A stretch of 64,000 bases of DNA from JAGTVG01 sp964543195 (GCA_964543195.1 CAZIXF010000029.1:1-64000), one strand, 5' to 3'; numbered from the stretch's first letter, positions 37,120 through 46,951 are shown. The notes: generated by a model not told the origin, from the letters alone. A program made the numbers and translations.

Positions 37120-37746
37120 CTAACAAAATTTCCAAAATAAAACCGTTGCAATAATTAGAAGGATAATCCCTGATACAATAATATATTTAAGGCTGGAAAA
37201 GGATCCTTTGGGGCGACTGGATCCCGGCGATTGAGTAGTTTCATCAAACGATTCCTCACAGGAGACCTTGTATATTTTTATCGGGTCATCTACGTTCTTC
37301 AGTGTTTTTTCTCCGTGGAATTCAACACTGATCCCCGTTATATTTTTTACATCTTTGTAAATGGCTCCGGAAACATTTATGCAGCCTGGCTCCGCTATCT
37401 CTTCCAGGCGGGAAGCCACATTTACCCCGTCACCAAGTACATCGTTACCTTCAAAAACTACCTCTCCCTGGTGAATACCTATGCGCAGGCCAATGCTTTC
37501 CTTCCGGACTTTATTCTGTATTTCACCTGCACATCGTACCGCTGCCGCTGCGGTATCGAAACCGGCCAGTATCCCGGCACCCATTTCCTTCAGCCACCTG
37601 CCGTTGTATTTCTCTATCAGAGGACGCTGGAGTTCCCTGTTCTTTTTCAGCAATGCAAAAGCTCTATCCTCATCCGTATCCATAAGTCTGGTATACCCGA
37701 CTATGTCGGTGAACATAATAGCTGCAAGACGTCGGTCTTCAGGCAT
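37120..37746 (-). CDS. Class III cyclase-domain protein lacking a catalytic Asp
   Basis: A 208-residue protein with one class III adenylate/guanylate cyclase domain (about 5-160) and a C-terminal membrane helix (KYIIVSGIILLIIATVLFW). The first metal Asp is present at 14 (MFTDIVGYT), but the second, normally in a KxxGDG motif, is Ala57: the sequence is WLKEMGAGILAGF, codon GCC where GAC is expected. The Asn/Arg motif GDGVNVASRLEE is intact. Full-length relatives usually continue into TPR repeats, absent here. It may be inactive or a regulatory partner. The tail anchor would place the domain in the cytosol. Confidence 0.82.
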   Translation of the reverse strand: MPEDRRLAAIMFTDIVGYTRLMDTDEDRAFALLKKNRELQRPLIEKYNGRWLKEMGAGILAGFDTAAAAVRCAGEIQNKVRKESIGLRIGIHQGEVVFEGNDVLGDGVNVASRLEEIAEPGCINVSGAIYKDVKNITGISVEFHGEKTLKNVDDPIKIYKVSCEESFDETTQSPGSSRPKGSFSSLKYIIVSGIILLIIATVLFWKFC

Positions 37747-37967
37747 GGTTAAAGTTAATTTTATTGGGCCACATATTAATATAATAATTAATTGGGAATT
37801 TATCCAGGATATTATCTTTTAAAGTTATCCCATTTTTACCTCTCATTTCTGCCGTATGCATTGATCTTTCTATATTTTTTTAGATGCCCTCCATTTTTTC
37901 AGCTAATTTTTTTTCAACTGGTTGATAGTTTTCCAAAACGAATCATTACATTTGCATGAATCTTTTA

Positions 37968-37982
37968 TGATAATCATTCTCA
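37968..37982 (+). promoter_or_regulatory. PerR/Fur-type 7-1-7 operator
   Basis: TGATAAT-C-ATTCTCA fits the 7-1-7 inverted-repeat consensus TGATAAT-N-ATTATCA with one mismatch. It ends 15 bases before the perR ATG, so binding would block the perR-katG promoter and allow autoregulation. Confidence 0.65.
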
Positions 37983-37997
37983 TTTGATATTCAATGT

Positions 37998-38414
37998 ATG
38001 AATACAAAAGAACTGGCCAACACACTTTCGGAAAAAGGACTGCGGGTTACACCCCAGCGGATTGCCATCCTGGGTGCGATAAACAAATTGAATGGTCATC
38101 CCACGGCCGATAAAATCATTGAATACATCAAAAAAAACCATCCGCATATTTCGGTGGGAACGGTATATAAAGTGCTGGATTCATTCGTTGAGAACGGTCT
38201 GCTGAAAAAGGTAAAAACTGAAAAAGGCATCATGCAGTATGATCCGTCGCAGTCCAGTCATCATCATCTTTATTGCACAGACACGGACCGGATCGAGGAT
38301 TATGAAGATGAAAAACTCGATGAACTTATCATCGATTATTTCAACAGGAAGGGGATTAAGAATTTTAAAATAAAAGACATACAACTTCAAATAACAGGTA
38401 CATTTAAGCAGTAA
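37998..38414 (+). CDS. perR: PerR-type Fur-family peroxide regulator
   Basis: A 138-residue repressor. The winged helix has LRVTPQRIAILGAINKL and ISVGTVYKVLDSFVENGL. The regulatory metal site matches PerR rather than Fur: His34, Asp82, His88, His90 and Asp101 align with His37, Asp85, His91, His93 and Asp104 of Bacillus PerR. The structural zinc site is missing: only one Cys (93) remains and the C-terminal CxxC is absent. The katG gene starts six bases later, so it should repress katG until peroxide oxidises a metal-site His. A matching operator lies upstream. Confidence 0.85.
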   Translation: MNTKELANTLSEKGLRVTPQRIAILGAINKLNGHPTADKIIEYIKKNHPHISVGTVYKVLDSFVENGLLKKVKTEKGIMQYDPSQSSHHHLYCTDTDRIEDYEDEKLDELIIDYFNRKGIKNFKIKDIQLQITGTFKQ

Positions 38415-38419
38415 ACATT

Positions 38420-40585
38420 ATGGAGAATACAGAAAAAGGCAAATGCCCCGTGATGCACGGGGGAAACACTTCATCCGGGTCGTCTGTCACGGAATGGTGG
38501 CCCAATTCATTGAATTTAGACATTTTACATCAACACGACACCAAAACCAATCCTTACGGCAAGGATTTTAATTACCGGGAGGAGCTGAAAAAGCTGGATG
38601 TCGAGGCGTTAAAGAAAGATATGCATGCCCTGATGACCGACAGCCAGGATTGGTGGCCGGCCGACTGGGGTCATTACGGCGGATTGATGATACGCATGTC
38701 GTGGCACGCTGCCGGTTCTTATAGAATTGCCGACGGCCGTGGTGGCGGCGGCTCCGGTAACCTGCGATTTGCCCCGCTGAATTCCTGGCCCGACAACGTG
38801 AGCCTGGATAAGGCAAAACGGCTTTTATGGCCCATTAAGAAAAAATACGGCAACAAAGTCAGTTGGGCCGACCTGATCATACTGGCCGGTACCATTGCAT
38901 ATGAGAACATGGGCCTTAAAACCTATGGATTTGCTTTTGGACGTGAGGATATCTGGCATCCAGAAAAAGATACCTACTGGGGAGCCGAAAAAGAATGGCT
39001 GATGCCCAGTGACGAACGTTATGAAGACGTTGATTCGCCGGACACCATGGAAAATCCCCTGGCCGCCGTACAGATGGGTTTGATCTATGTGAATCCCGAA
39101 GGTGTGAATGGAAAACCCGATCCCTTGAAAACCGCTGCCCAGGTGCGGGAGACTTTTGCCCGTATGGCCATGAACGATGAAGAAACCGTGGCCCTGACCG
39201 CCGGAGGCCATACTGTGGGCAAGACCCATGGTAATGGCGATGCAAGCAAGCTGGGTCCGGAACCTGAAGCGGCTCCCGTAGAGGAACAGGGTCTTGGCTG
39301 GAAAAATCCGCACAAGACGGGCAAAGGCCGTTATACGGTAACCAGCGGACTGGAAGGTGCTTGGACCACACATCCCACAAAATGGGATAGCGGCTATTTC
39401 CAGATGTTATTTAACCATGACTGGGAGTTACGAAAAAGCCCCGCAGGTGCCTGGCAATGGGAACCGGTGAATATCAAGGAAGAAGACATGCCGGTAGATG
39501 TGGAAGATCCTTCCATCCGGCACAACCCCATGATGACCGATGCCGACATGGCCATGAAGATGGATCCCAAGTACAAGGAAATTTCCCTGAAGTTCATGAA
39601 AGACCAGGAGGCCCTGAATGATGCATTTGCAAGGGCCTGGTTCAAATTGACGCACCGGGATATGGGGCCGAAATCACGCTACTTCGGACCGGATGTGCCT
39701 GAGGAAGACCTGGTATGGCAGGACCCCGTTCCGGAAGGCCGTACGGATTATGATGCAGAGGCGGTAAGAGAAAAGATCGCCGCCACTGATCTTTCCGATG
39801 CCGATATGATCGCCACCGCCTGGGACAGCGCCCGCACGTACCGGGATTCGGATAAGCGGGGTGGAGCCAATGGCGCGCGTATCCGGCTGGCGCCGCAAAA
39901 AGACTGGGAAGGCAACGAACCCGAACGCCTGGCCAAAGTACTGTCTGTGTTGGAGCCCATTGCTGCCGAATCCGGTATCAGCATGGCCGATACGATTGTA
40001 CTGGCAGGCAACCTGGGTATAGAAAGGGCTGCCAAAGCCGCAGGATATGAGGTGACCGTACCCTTTGCCCCGGGCCGGGGAGATGCCACCGACGAGATAA
40101 CCGATGCGGATTCTTTCGCTCCGCTTGAACCTGTGGCCGACGGTTATCGCAACTGGCTGAAAAAGGAATATGTGGTGAGTCCCGAGGAGTTGATGCTCGA
40201 CCGCACCCAGCTTATGGGATTGACTGCATCGGAAATGACCGTGCTCGTGGGCGGTATGCGCGTGTTGGGAACCAACTTCGGGGGTACCAGGCATGGCGTG
40301 TTCACCGACAAGGTGGGTGCGTTGACCAACGACTTTTTTGTCAACCTAACCGACATGGCCTATAAGTGGAAGCCGGCCGGGGATAATCTGTATGAGATCC
40401 GTGATCGAAAAACAGATGAATTGAAATGGACGGCCACGCGTATCGATCTGGTCTTCGGTTCCAACTCTATTCTTCGTTCGTACGCCGAGGTGTACGCACA
40501 GGACGACAACAAGGAAAAGTTTGTCAATGATTTTGTGAAGGCATGGGTTAAAGTGATGAATGCCGACCGGTTTGATCTGGAATAA
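38420..40585 (+). CDS. katG: Catalase-peroxidase KatG
   Basis: A 721-residue haem enzyme that dismutates peroxide and also acts as a peroxidase. Catalytic residues are in MIRMSWHAAGSYR near 92 (distal Arg, Trp, His) and ALTAGGHTVGKTHG near 255 (proximal His). The Trp-Tyr-Met adduct components are visible: Trp in the distal motif, Tyr in MGLIYVNPEGVNG near 220, Met near 246 (FARMAMND). Length matches bacterial KatG of 720-740. It is cotranscribed with perR and ended by a strong terminator. Confidence 0.97.
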   Translation: MENTEKGKCPVMHGGNTSSGSSVTEWWPNSLNLDILHQHDTKTNPYGKDFNYREELKKLDVEALKKDMHALMTDSQDWWPADWGHYGGLMIRMSWHAAGSYRIADGRGGGGSGNLRFAPLNSWPDNVSLDKAKRLLWPIKKKYGNKVSWADLIILAGTIAYENMGLKTYGFAFGREDIWHPEKDTYWGAEKEWLMPSDERYEDVDSPDTMENPLAAVQMGLIYVNPEGVNGKPDPLKTAAQVRETFARMAMNDEETVALTAGGHTVGKTHGNGDASKLGPEPEAAPVEEQGLGWKNPHKTGKGRYTVTSGLEGAWTTHPTKWDSGYFQMLFNHDWELRKSPAGAWQWEPVNIKEEDMPVDVEDPSIRHNPMMTDADMAMKMDPKYKEISLKFMKDQEALNDAFARAWFKLTHRDMGPKSRYFGPDVPEEDLVWQDPVPEGRTDYDAEAVREKIAATDLSDADMIATAWDSARTYRDSDKRGGANGARIRLAPQKDWEGNEPERLAKVLSVLEPIAAESGISMADTIVLAGNLGIERAAKAAGYEVTVPFAPGRGDATDEITDADSFAPLEPVADGYRNWLKKEYVVSPEELMLDRTQLMGLTASEMTVLVGGMRVLGTNFGGTRHGVFTDKVGALTNDFFVNLTDMAYKWKPAGDNLYEIRDRKTDELKWTATRIDLVFGSNSILRSYAEVYAQDDNKEKFVNDFVKAWVKVMNADRFDLE

Positions 40586-40603
40586 TACGCAGTAGACCCC
40601 AAC

Positions 40604-40658
40604 AACCCCGCTATCTTCCATGTTGCTCAATAGGAAAGATATGCGGGGTTTGTTTTTT
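40604..40658 (+). terminator. Intrinsic terminator of perR-katG
   Basis: AACCCCGC at 40604-40611 pairs with GCGGGGTT at 40643-40650, extended by TATCTT/AAGATA with a bulge, and is followed by TTTGTTTTTT. It lies 18 bases after the katG stop. Confidence 0.88.
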
Positions 40659-40760
40659 ATTATTATCCCCGGAGGTTGCAGGGGTTGCCATAAAACCATT
40701 GGAATTTAATAAAATTTAAAGAATTATAGGCTGTATGTAAAGCAAGGCGGCCGGAAGCAA

Positions 40761-40791
40761 AAAAACAAAACCCCGATCCGAAGACCGGGGT
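40761..40791 (-). terminator. Orphan terminator in minus orientation
   Basis: Read on the minus strand, ACCCCGGTC-TTCG-GATCGGGGT forms a nine-pair hairpin (one G-T wobble) with a UUCG tetraloop, followed by TTTGTTTTTTT. No minus-strand gene lies directly upstream; the next is the HNH gene ending at 42046, beyond a plus-strand gene. Confidence 0.75.
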
Positions 40792-40813
40792 CTGTTCAAC
40801 CAGCTATGATTGG

Positions 40814-42043
40814 GTGATCGGTGAGATCACCTTCATAATTTTAGGAACAATATTACTTTTTTCCAAGATCTTTTTACAAAAAAATATCCCCGGGAATAAT
40901 AATGCTTCATTATTTAATTTGAGTTTTAAAATTCTCTTTTTTTATCCTTGGGCAGATCTCATCAAACTCCGGAAAGTAATTCTACTCAACCATCCCGCGA
41001 TCAACGGGAAATGGATCCAGGAACAGATTGCCGAAGATCCATCCATTATCGGGCTGGGCGATGTGGTTCTAAAGGATAAGGAACGCCTTGACCTACTTGC
41101 CATCGACAAATCCGGAAATATAGTTGTTATTGAAAACAAGCTGGATGATAGTGGGAAAGATGTGGTCTGGCAGGTTCTTAAATATGCTTCTTATTGTGCC
41201 AGCTTAACCAAAAGCCATATAAAGGATATTTTCCAGGAATATCTTGATAAGATAGATCCAAAGGAAAAAGCTGAAGAAAAACTTATTGATTTCTTTGAAG
41301 CTAACGATTATGACGAAATTGAATTAAATGAATCACAACGGATCATTATGGCTTCCGGTAATTTCAGGAAGGAAGTTACCAGCACTGTATTATGGCTCCT
41401 TAATAATTATAAGCTTAAGATCCAGTGTTTCAAAATAACTCCGTATTCCCATTCGGACCATCTGTTTCTTAATGTCGACCAGATTCTACCGGTTAAAGAA
41501 GTAGAAGATTATATTATTAAAATAGCAGAAAAGAACCTTCAGGATTCTGATACCAAGGAAGAAATTAAAGCCAGGCACAAGATCAGATTAGAATTCTGGA
41601 GAAAGATGCTCGAAAAAATAAATAAATCAGAATCAAACTTATTCCAAAACATTAATCCGGGTAAAGACAACTGGTTAATTGCCGGGGTCGGTTTAGGTGG
41701 CGTTGGCCTTGCTTTTGTTGTTTCCGGTACTTTTGCACGAACGGAAGTAACCATTGCACGACCTGATGCTGAAGAAAATAAATTTATCTTTGATGAACTT
41801 TTTAAACAGCGTGAACAAATAGAATCTTCATTTGGTGGTGAGTTAACGTGGGAGCGCCTCGATACCAAAAAAATGTGCAGAATAAAAAACGAGTTAAGTG
41901 GTGTAAGCTTATATGAAGAAGATGATTGGCAGGAAATGATCAATTTTATGAATGACAGCATGATCAGAATGGAAAAAGCTTTTACCAAGCCATTGAAGGC
42001 TATTAATCAAAAACTTAAAATAGGTCATATTACAAAAAAATAA
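40814..42043 (+). CDS. DUF4268 putative nuclease with anomalous N-terminus
   Basis: A 409-residue ORF. From about residue 65 it matches DUF4268 proteins: WIQEQIAEDPSIIGLGDVVL, then a PD-(D/E)XK-like core RLDLLAIDKSG and VVIENKLDDSG (Asp, Glu-x-Lys), then WQVLKYASYCASLTK; the DUF4268 part is near 270-400. The first 60 residues are hydrophobic, begin with GTG, and match nothing; no ATG lies before the conserved part. The real start may be lost. The sequence around KERLDLL also looks like a join of two subfamilies. Nuclease activity is inferred. Confidence 0.68.
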   Translation: MIGEITFIILGTILLFSKIFLQKNIPGNNNASLFNLSFKILFFYPWADLIKLRKVILLNHPAINGKWIQEQIAEDPSIIGLGDVVLKDKERLDLLAIDKSGNIVVIENKLDDSGKDVVWQVLKYASYCASLTKSHIKDIFQEYLDKIDPKEKAEEKLIDFFEANDYDEIELNESQRIIMASGNFRKEVTSTVLWLLNNYKLKIQCFKITPYSHSDHLFLNVDQILPVKEVEDYIIKIAEKNLQDSDTKEEIKARHKIRLEFWRKMLEKINKSESNLFQNINPGKDNWLIAGVGLGGVGLAFVVSGTFARTEVTIARPDAEENKFIFDELFKQREQIESSFGGELTWERLDTKKMCRIKNELSGVSLYEEDDWQEMINFMNDSMIRMEKAFTKPLKAINQKLKIGHITKK

Positions 42044-42045
42044 AA

Positions 42046-43017
42046 CTATAACCCCCATTTTATCCGATGCTTCCTTAAATTCTCCATTGCAGGGTAAAAT
42101 TGTTCTGATGAAGGCAGATGCAGATTCGACATATGATATTGTCGTAAAGAAAACGAGGATTCATTCTCCACAAATTTATTTGATACCAGTATTCTGTAAT
42201 CATCGTCTATGCCGATAAGGCCCCGGTCAAAAGCCCTGTGAATAGTCGGTGATAAGGCTATGCCATTGGTTATGGAATCGTTATGGGTTTCGCTGAAAGG
42301 AAGGATATGACAGGCATCAATGAGTGAGAAATTTTCCAACATATGAGTCTGGTGACCAGTAACTGCACATGTGAAATGGTAGATTTCCGGGATTTTTCGC
42401 CTGAAAGCTTCTCTTCTTATATACATGATTTCCTCAACGGATGCCTTGCTTTCTGAATTAATGATCATTTTTATTTTAGCGATGTATTTTTCGGGGTCTT
42501 CTTCTACGATATCTTTCTCAAATTGATGAATCAAACTAATTTTGGACTTTTGTAGGTATTCAGGATAGGTATCCTTAAAATAGGTTTCAAGCAGGGCAAA
42601 TTTTATAATATTTCTTTTATCCGGATCCATAAATAGTTCAAACAATGCCAGGTCAATTTCTGCATAATCAACAGCGTACCTCAAAGCGGAAAAACTCCGT
42701 ACGCTATGGGATTTCGTTATTGGGATATCTCTTCCTGGTTTTGTTATTAATTTCCAGAAACCACCTTTTTCATTTTTCATTGCATAAAAAGGCATGGTGA
42801 TATCACAATTATGTTCAGAAGTGACCAGTAGATTCCAAATGCTTCGGAACTTATCAACTAGATCAGCAGATAAATAAATTTTATTAGTTTGATATATATC
42901 TTCCTCATATGCCTCTATTACAGACAAAAGCAGAACAGGCTTATGGGGGGCTCCTCCGAAACTGTAATCCCGGCGAAGGCTTCTGAAATGGCCGATATAA
43001 TAATCGAGGTCTTTCAA
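42046..43017 (-). CDS. HNH endonuclease
   Basis: A 323-residue putative restriction endonuclease. The C-terminal HNH site is LIDACHILPFSETHNDSITN near 232-251, followed by GIALSPTIHRAFDRGLIGID, with the Asp-x-x-His, Asn and His in order; no zinc-ribbon cysteine pairs surround it. The N-terminal 150 residues (FGGAPHKPVLLLSVIEAYEE) match the common partner domain of such HNH enzymes, thought to read DNA. It ends two bases from the convergent DUF4268 gene. It may be a modified-base-directed (type IV-like) enzyme; that is inference. Confidence 0.85.
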   Translation of the reverse strand: MKDLDYYIGHFRSLRRDYSFGGAPHKPVLLLSVIEAYEEDIYQTNKIYLSADLVDKFRSIWNLLVTSEHNCDITMPFYAMKNEKGGFWKLITKPGRDIPITKSHSVRSFSALRYAVDYAEIDLALFELFMDPDKRNIIKFALLETYFKDTYPEYLQKSKISLIHQFEKDIVEEDPEKYIAKIKMIINSESKASVEEIMYIRREAFRRKIPEIYHFTCAVTGHQTHMLENFSLIDACHILPFSETHNDSITNGIALSPTIHRAFDRGLIGIDDDYRILVSNKFVENESSFSLRQYHMSNLHLPSSEQFYPAMENLRKHRIKWGL

Positions 43018-43126
43018 AGTTTAAAAAGTAGTAGTTTAAATTTAAATAAAATATAGGGGATTTTCATCTATCCGGATTTTTCTTAACTTACAGGATATTT
43101 AAGTAAATTTTTTAATTCAACTGCTG

Positions 43127-45493
43127 ATGCCTCCGGCAAAAACATTATCGGAAAGGGATATCTGCTCGCAGTATATCTCACCTGCCATCAGACAGGCAGG
43201 GTGGAACTGGAAAACCCAGGTGAGGGAGGAGTTTACCTTTACTGCCGGAAGGATTATCGTGCGGGGAAAACAGTACGCTCGTGGCAAGAAAAAACGGGCC
43301 GATTACCTTCTTTTCTATAAGCCGAACATTCCCATAGCCATTGTGGAGGCCAAGGATAACAATCATTCAATAGGTGCGGGCATGCAGCAGGCGCTCGATT
43401 ATGCCGCATCGCTCCACATACCCTTTGTGTTTTCTTCCAATGGGGCTGGATTTATATTCCATGACAAAACCGTGGAATCCGGGCCGGTGGAAAAGGAAAT
43501 CAGCCTGGATCAGTTCCCGGCACCGGATATACTTTGGGGAAAATATAAAAAATATAAACACCTCGATGAACCGGGAAAAGCCGAGCTGGTCGAGCAGGAT
43601 TACCATCTAGATGAAAAGGGAATGACCCCATGGTATTACCAGCAGAATGCCATTAACCGGACCATTGAAGCAATTGCCGGGGGCCAGGATCGTATTCTTC
43701 TGGTCATGGCGACGGGCACGGGTAAGACCTATACGGCTTTTCAGATCATATACCGTTTATGGAAAGCCCGGAGAATAAAACGGGTGTTATACCTGGCCGA
43801 CAGGAATATTCTCATTTCCCAGGCAAAAAACGGAGATTTCAAACCCTTCGGCCAGGATATCATGACCATCATTAAAAACCGGAAGATCGATAAGGCCTAC
43901 CAGATCTATTTCGCCCTTTACCAGGGCCTTACCGGAACGGAGGACATCAAGAATGTGTACCAGAAATTTTCCAGCGATTTTTTTGATATGGTGGTGATCG
44001 ATGAATGCCACCGGGGCAGTGCGGCGGAAGCTTCGGTGTGGCATGAGGTTTTGCGGTATTTCAGGAATGCAACCCATCTTGGGCTCACCGCCACCCCAAA
44101 GGAAACCAAGGACGTGTCGAACCTGGCCTATTTCGGCGAGCCGGTCTACACCTATTCGTTGAAACAGGGTATTGAAGATGGATTCCTGGCGCCCTATAAG
44201 GTGATCCGGCTTTCCATGGACATTGATGAAGGTTATCGGCCGGAATCGGGAAAGAGGGATAAGTACGGGCATGAGGTAGAAGACCGTATTTACAATACCA
44301 AAGATTTTGATAAGAACCTGGTGATCGATGAGCGCACACAGATTGTCGCGTCCAGGATCACAGAATTTTTACGGAATACCGATCGCTTTTCAAAGACAAT
44401 TATCTTTTGTATCGACACGGAACATGCCGAAAGAATGAGAAGGGCCCTGGTGAATGAAAATGCCGACCTGGTTAAGGACCACCCCAATTATGCGGTCCGC
44501 ATTACCGGGGATGATGAAATAGGGGTCAGGGAGGTGGATAATTTCGTGGATGTGGAGGAAAGGATCCCGGTGATCGCTACTACTTCAAAACTTCTTACTA
44601 CCGGGGTAGACACCAAAATGGTGAAGCTGATCGTATTGGATACCAATATACAGTCAATGACCGAATTCAAACAGATCATTGGCCGGGGTACCAGGATCCG
44701 GGAGGAGGAAGGAAAGGTCTATTTTACCATTATGGATTTCAGGAAGGTAACCAATTTGTTTGCCGATCCGGAATTTGACGGTGAACCCGTACAAAAATAT
44801 GAACCTGCGCCGGAGGATCCTGTCGTTCCACCTGAAACCGATGAGACGAAACATTTAGAGGATGATATTCTTCCTGATGAAGAAGAAATTTTTATAAGTC
44901 TTGATAGTGAGGATGAGGATACCAATATACCAAGAAAATACTATATCAACAATGTTCCGGTACAGGTGATCCATGAAAGGGTACAGTATTATGGGAGTGA
45001 TGGAAAACTGATCACCGAATCGTTAAAAGATTACACCCGGAAAAATATCCTTAATGAATATTCCACGCTAGATGCGTTCTTAAGTCAATGGTCCTCATCG
45101 GAAAAAAAGTCGGAAGTGATCAACGAACTGGCGGAAAAAGGGGTATTATGGGAACCGCTGGCTGAAGAGGTGGACAAGGACATGGATCCGTTCGACCTGG
45201 TATGTCATGTAGCTTTCGACCAGCCGCCCCGGACACGAAAAGAAAGAGCCCAAAATGTACGGAAAAAGCATTACTGGGCAAAATATGGTGAAAAGGCGCA
45301 GGCCGTGATTGAAGCAATTTTGGATAAATATGAAAACGAGGGAATTACATCGATTGAATCCAATGATATTTTAAAAGTCCGGCCATTGAGCGATTATGGC
45401 ACCCCGGTGGAGTTGGTGCGGGCTTTTGGCAGGAAGGAAGATTTTGAAAAAGCGATCAGGGAATTGGAAAATGAATTGTATAAAACAGCGTAA
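43127..45493 (+). CDS. hsdR: Type I restriction enzyme subunit R
   Basis: A 788-residue translocating nuclease subunit. The N-terminal HSDR nuclease has Asp59 (ADYLLFYKPN), Glu74 and Lys76 (AIVEAKD). The SF2 helicase has VMATGTGKTYTAF near 200, VVIDECHRG (DEAD-box) near 290 and GLTATPKET near 325, then QIIGRGTRI near 518 as motif VI. The C-terminal segment resembles the EcoEI R C-domain. It heads the hsdR-hsdM-hsdS operon. Length suits the EcoEI/EcoAI-like group. Confidence 0.95.
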   Translation: MPPAKTLSERDICSQYISPAIRQAGWNWKTQVREEFTFTAGRIIVRGKQYARGKKKRADYLLFYKPNIPIAIVEAKDNNHSIGAGMQQALDYAASLHIPFVFSSNGAGFIFHDKTVESGPVEKEISLDQFPAPDILWGKYKKYKHLDEPGKAELVEQDYHLDEKGMTPWYYQQNAINRTIEAIAGGQDRILLVMATGTGKTYTAFQIIYRLWKARRIKRVLYLADRNILISQAKNGDFKPFGQDIMTIIKNRKIDKAYQIYFALYQGLTGTEDIKNVYQKFSSDFFDMVVIDECHRGSAAEASVWHEVLRYFRNATHLGLTATPKETKDVSNLAYFGEPVYTYSLKQGIEDGFLAPYKVIRLSMDIDEGYRPESGKRDKYGHEVEDRIYNTKDFDKNLVIDERTQIVASRITEFLRNTDRFSKTIIFCIDTEHAERMRRALVNENADLVKDHPNYAVRITGDDEIGVREVDNFVDVEERIPVIATTSKLLTTGVDTKMVKLIVLDTNIQSMTEFKQIIGRGTRIREEEGKVYFTIMDFRKVTNLFADPEFDGEPVQKYEPAPEDPVVPPETDETKHLEDDILPDEEEIFISLDSEDEDTNIPRKYYINNVPVQVIHERVQYYGSDGKLITESLKDYTRKNILNEYSTLDAFLSQWSSSEKKSEVINELAEKGVLWEPLAEEVDKDMDPFDLVCHVAFDQPPRTRKERAQNVRKKHYWAKYGEKAQAVIEAILDKYENEGITSIESNDILKVRPLSDYGTPVELVRAFGRKEDFEKAIRELENELYKTA

Positions 45494-45508
45494 ATAAGAA
45501 TCAGATAA

Positions 45509-46951
45509 ATGACTAATATTTCAACCACCATAAAATCCATTCAGGATATCATGCGGCAAGATGCCGGTGTGGATGGCGATGCACAGCGCATCTCCCAGTT
45601 GGTATGGATGTTTTTTCTGAAGATCTTCGACGATAAGGAAGAGGAATGGAGCATTACCAAGGATGATTACCAGTCGCCCATGCCAGAAAAACTGCGATGG
45701 AGGAACTGGGCAGCGGATGAAGAAGGGATGACCGGCGAGGAACTGCTGGATTTTATCAATAATGAACTGTTCAAAACCCTGAAGGAATTGCCGGTCAATG
45801 CCATTGACGAGCCCCAGGGCTGGATGGTACGGTCCATCTTTGAGGATTCCTATAATTATATGAAATCCGGCACACTGATCCGCCAGGTAGTGAATAAAAT
45901 CAACCAGATCGATTTTAACAGTCAGCAGGAAAGGCATCTTTTCAATGATATTTACGAAAAGATATTGAAGGATCTGCAAAGTGCAGGCAATGCCGGTGAA
46001 TATTATACCCCGAGGGCAGTGACTCAATTCATGGTAGATATGGTAGACCTGCAGCTTGGTGAAAAGGTGCTGGATCCAGCCTGCGGGACGGGCGGGTTCC
46101 TGGTCTGTGCATTGGAGCATCTCAGGAAGCAGGCCAATACACCGGAAGACTGGGAATTACTGCAGCGATCGATTACGGGCGTGGAGAAAAAACCCATGCC
46201 CCATATGCTGGCTACCACCAACCTGATGCTGCATGATATCGAGGTGCCGGGGATCAGGCATGATAATTATCTTGTCAGGCCATACAACGACTGGTCATCC
46301 AAAGACCGGGTAGATGTGATCGTGACCAATCCTCCTTTTGGTGGGACTGAAGAAGAAGGGACCGACCTGAACTTCCCGCAAAAATTCAGGACCAAGGAAA
46401 CGGCCGATCTTTTCCTTGTATTGATCCTGAAATTACTGAAGGAGGGCGGCCGGGCGGCAGTGGTATTACCTGACGGAAGTTTGTTTGGCGAAGGCGTTAA
46501 AACACGGATCAAGGAAGAGTTGCTAAATAAATGCAATCTGCATACCATCGTACGGTTGCCTAATGGGGTATTTAATCCCTATACCGGGATAAAAACCAAT
46601 TTATTATTTTTTGAGAAGGGTAAATCGACCCGGGAAGTCTGGTATTACGAGCATCCTTATCCTCCCGGCGTAAAATCGTATAACAAAACCAAACCCATTG
46701 ACATAAAAGAATTCGACCGGGAAAAAGAATGGTGGGACCAGCGTGAAGATAACGAATACGCCTGGAAGGTACCTGTGGAAGAAATCGAAAAAAGGAATTT
46801 TAACCTGGATATTAAAAATCCCCATTTACCGGAGGAAGAGCTGGGCGATCCGGAGCAGATCCTGGAACGGTATCGGGAATCCGAAAAGAAGATCCGGGAG
46901 TTGCAGGACGAGATCATCAAAATACTGGACGAATCATTAAATCACGGATAG
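45509..46951 (+). CDS. hsdM: Type I DNA methyltransferase subunit M
   Basis: A 480-residue N6-adenine methyltransferase. The N-terminal HsdM helical domain covers about 1-150; motif I is VLDPACGTGGFLVCALEHL near 189 and motif IV is VIVTNPPFGGTEEEG near 268, with the NPPF catalytic loop. The C-terminal part ends in a coiled-coil that docks on HsdS. It starts 15 bases after hsdR and its stop abuts the hsdS start, so it methylates for the type I complex. Confidence 0.96.
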   Translation: MTNISTTIKSIQDIMRQDAGVDGDAQRISQLVWMFFLKIFDDKEEEWSITKDDYQSPMPEKLRWRNWAADEEGMTGEELLDFINNELFKTLKELPVNAIDEPQGWMVRSIFEDSYNYMKSGTLIRQVVNKINQIDFNSQQERHLFNDIYEKILKDLQSAGNAGEYYTPRAVTQFMVDMVDLQLGEKVLDPACGTGGFLVCALEHLRKQANTPEDWELLQRSITGVEKKPMPHMLATTNLMLHDIEVPGIRHDNYLVRPYNDWSSKDRVDVIVTNPPFGGTEEEGTDLNFPQKFRTKETADLFLVLILKLLKEGGRAAVVLPDGSLFGEGVKTRIKEELLNKCNLHTIVRLPNGVFNPYTGIKTNLLFFEKGKSTREVWYYEHPYPPGVKSYNKTKPIDIKEFDREKEWWDQREDNEYAWKVPVEEIEKRNFNLDIKNPHLPEEELGDPEQILERYRESEKKIRELQDEIIKILDESLNHG

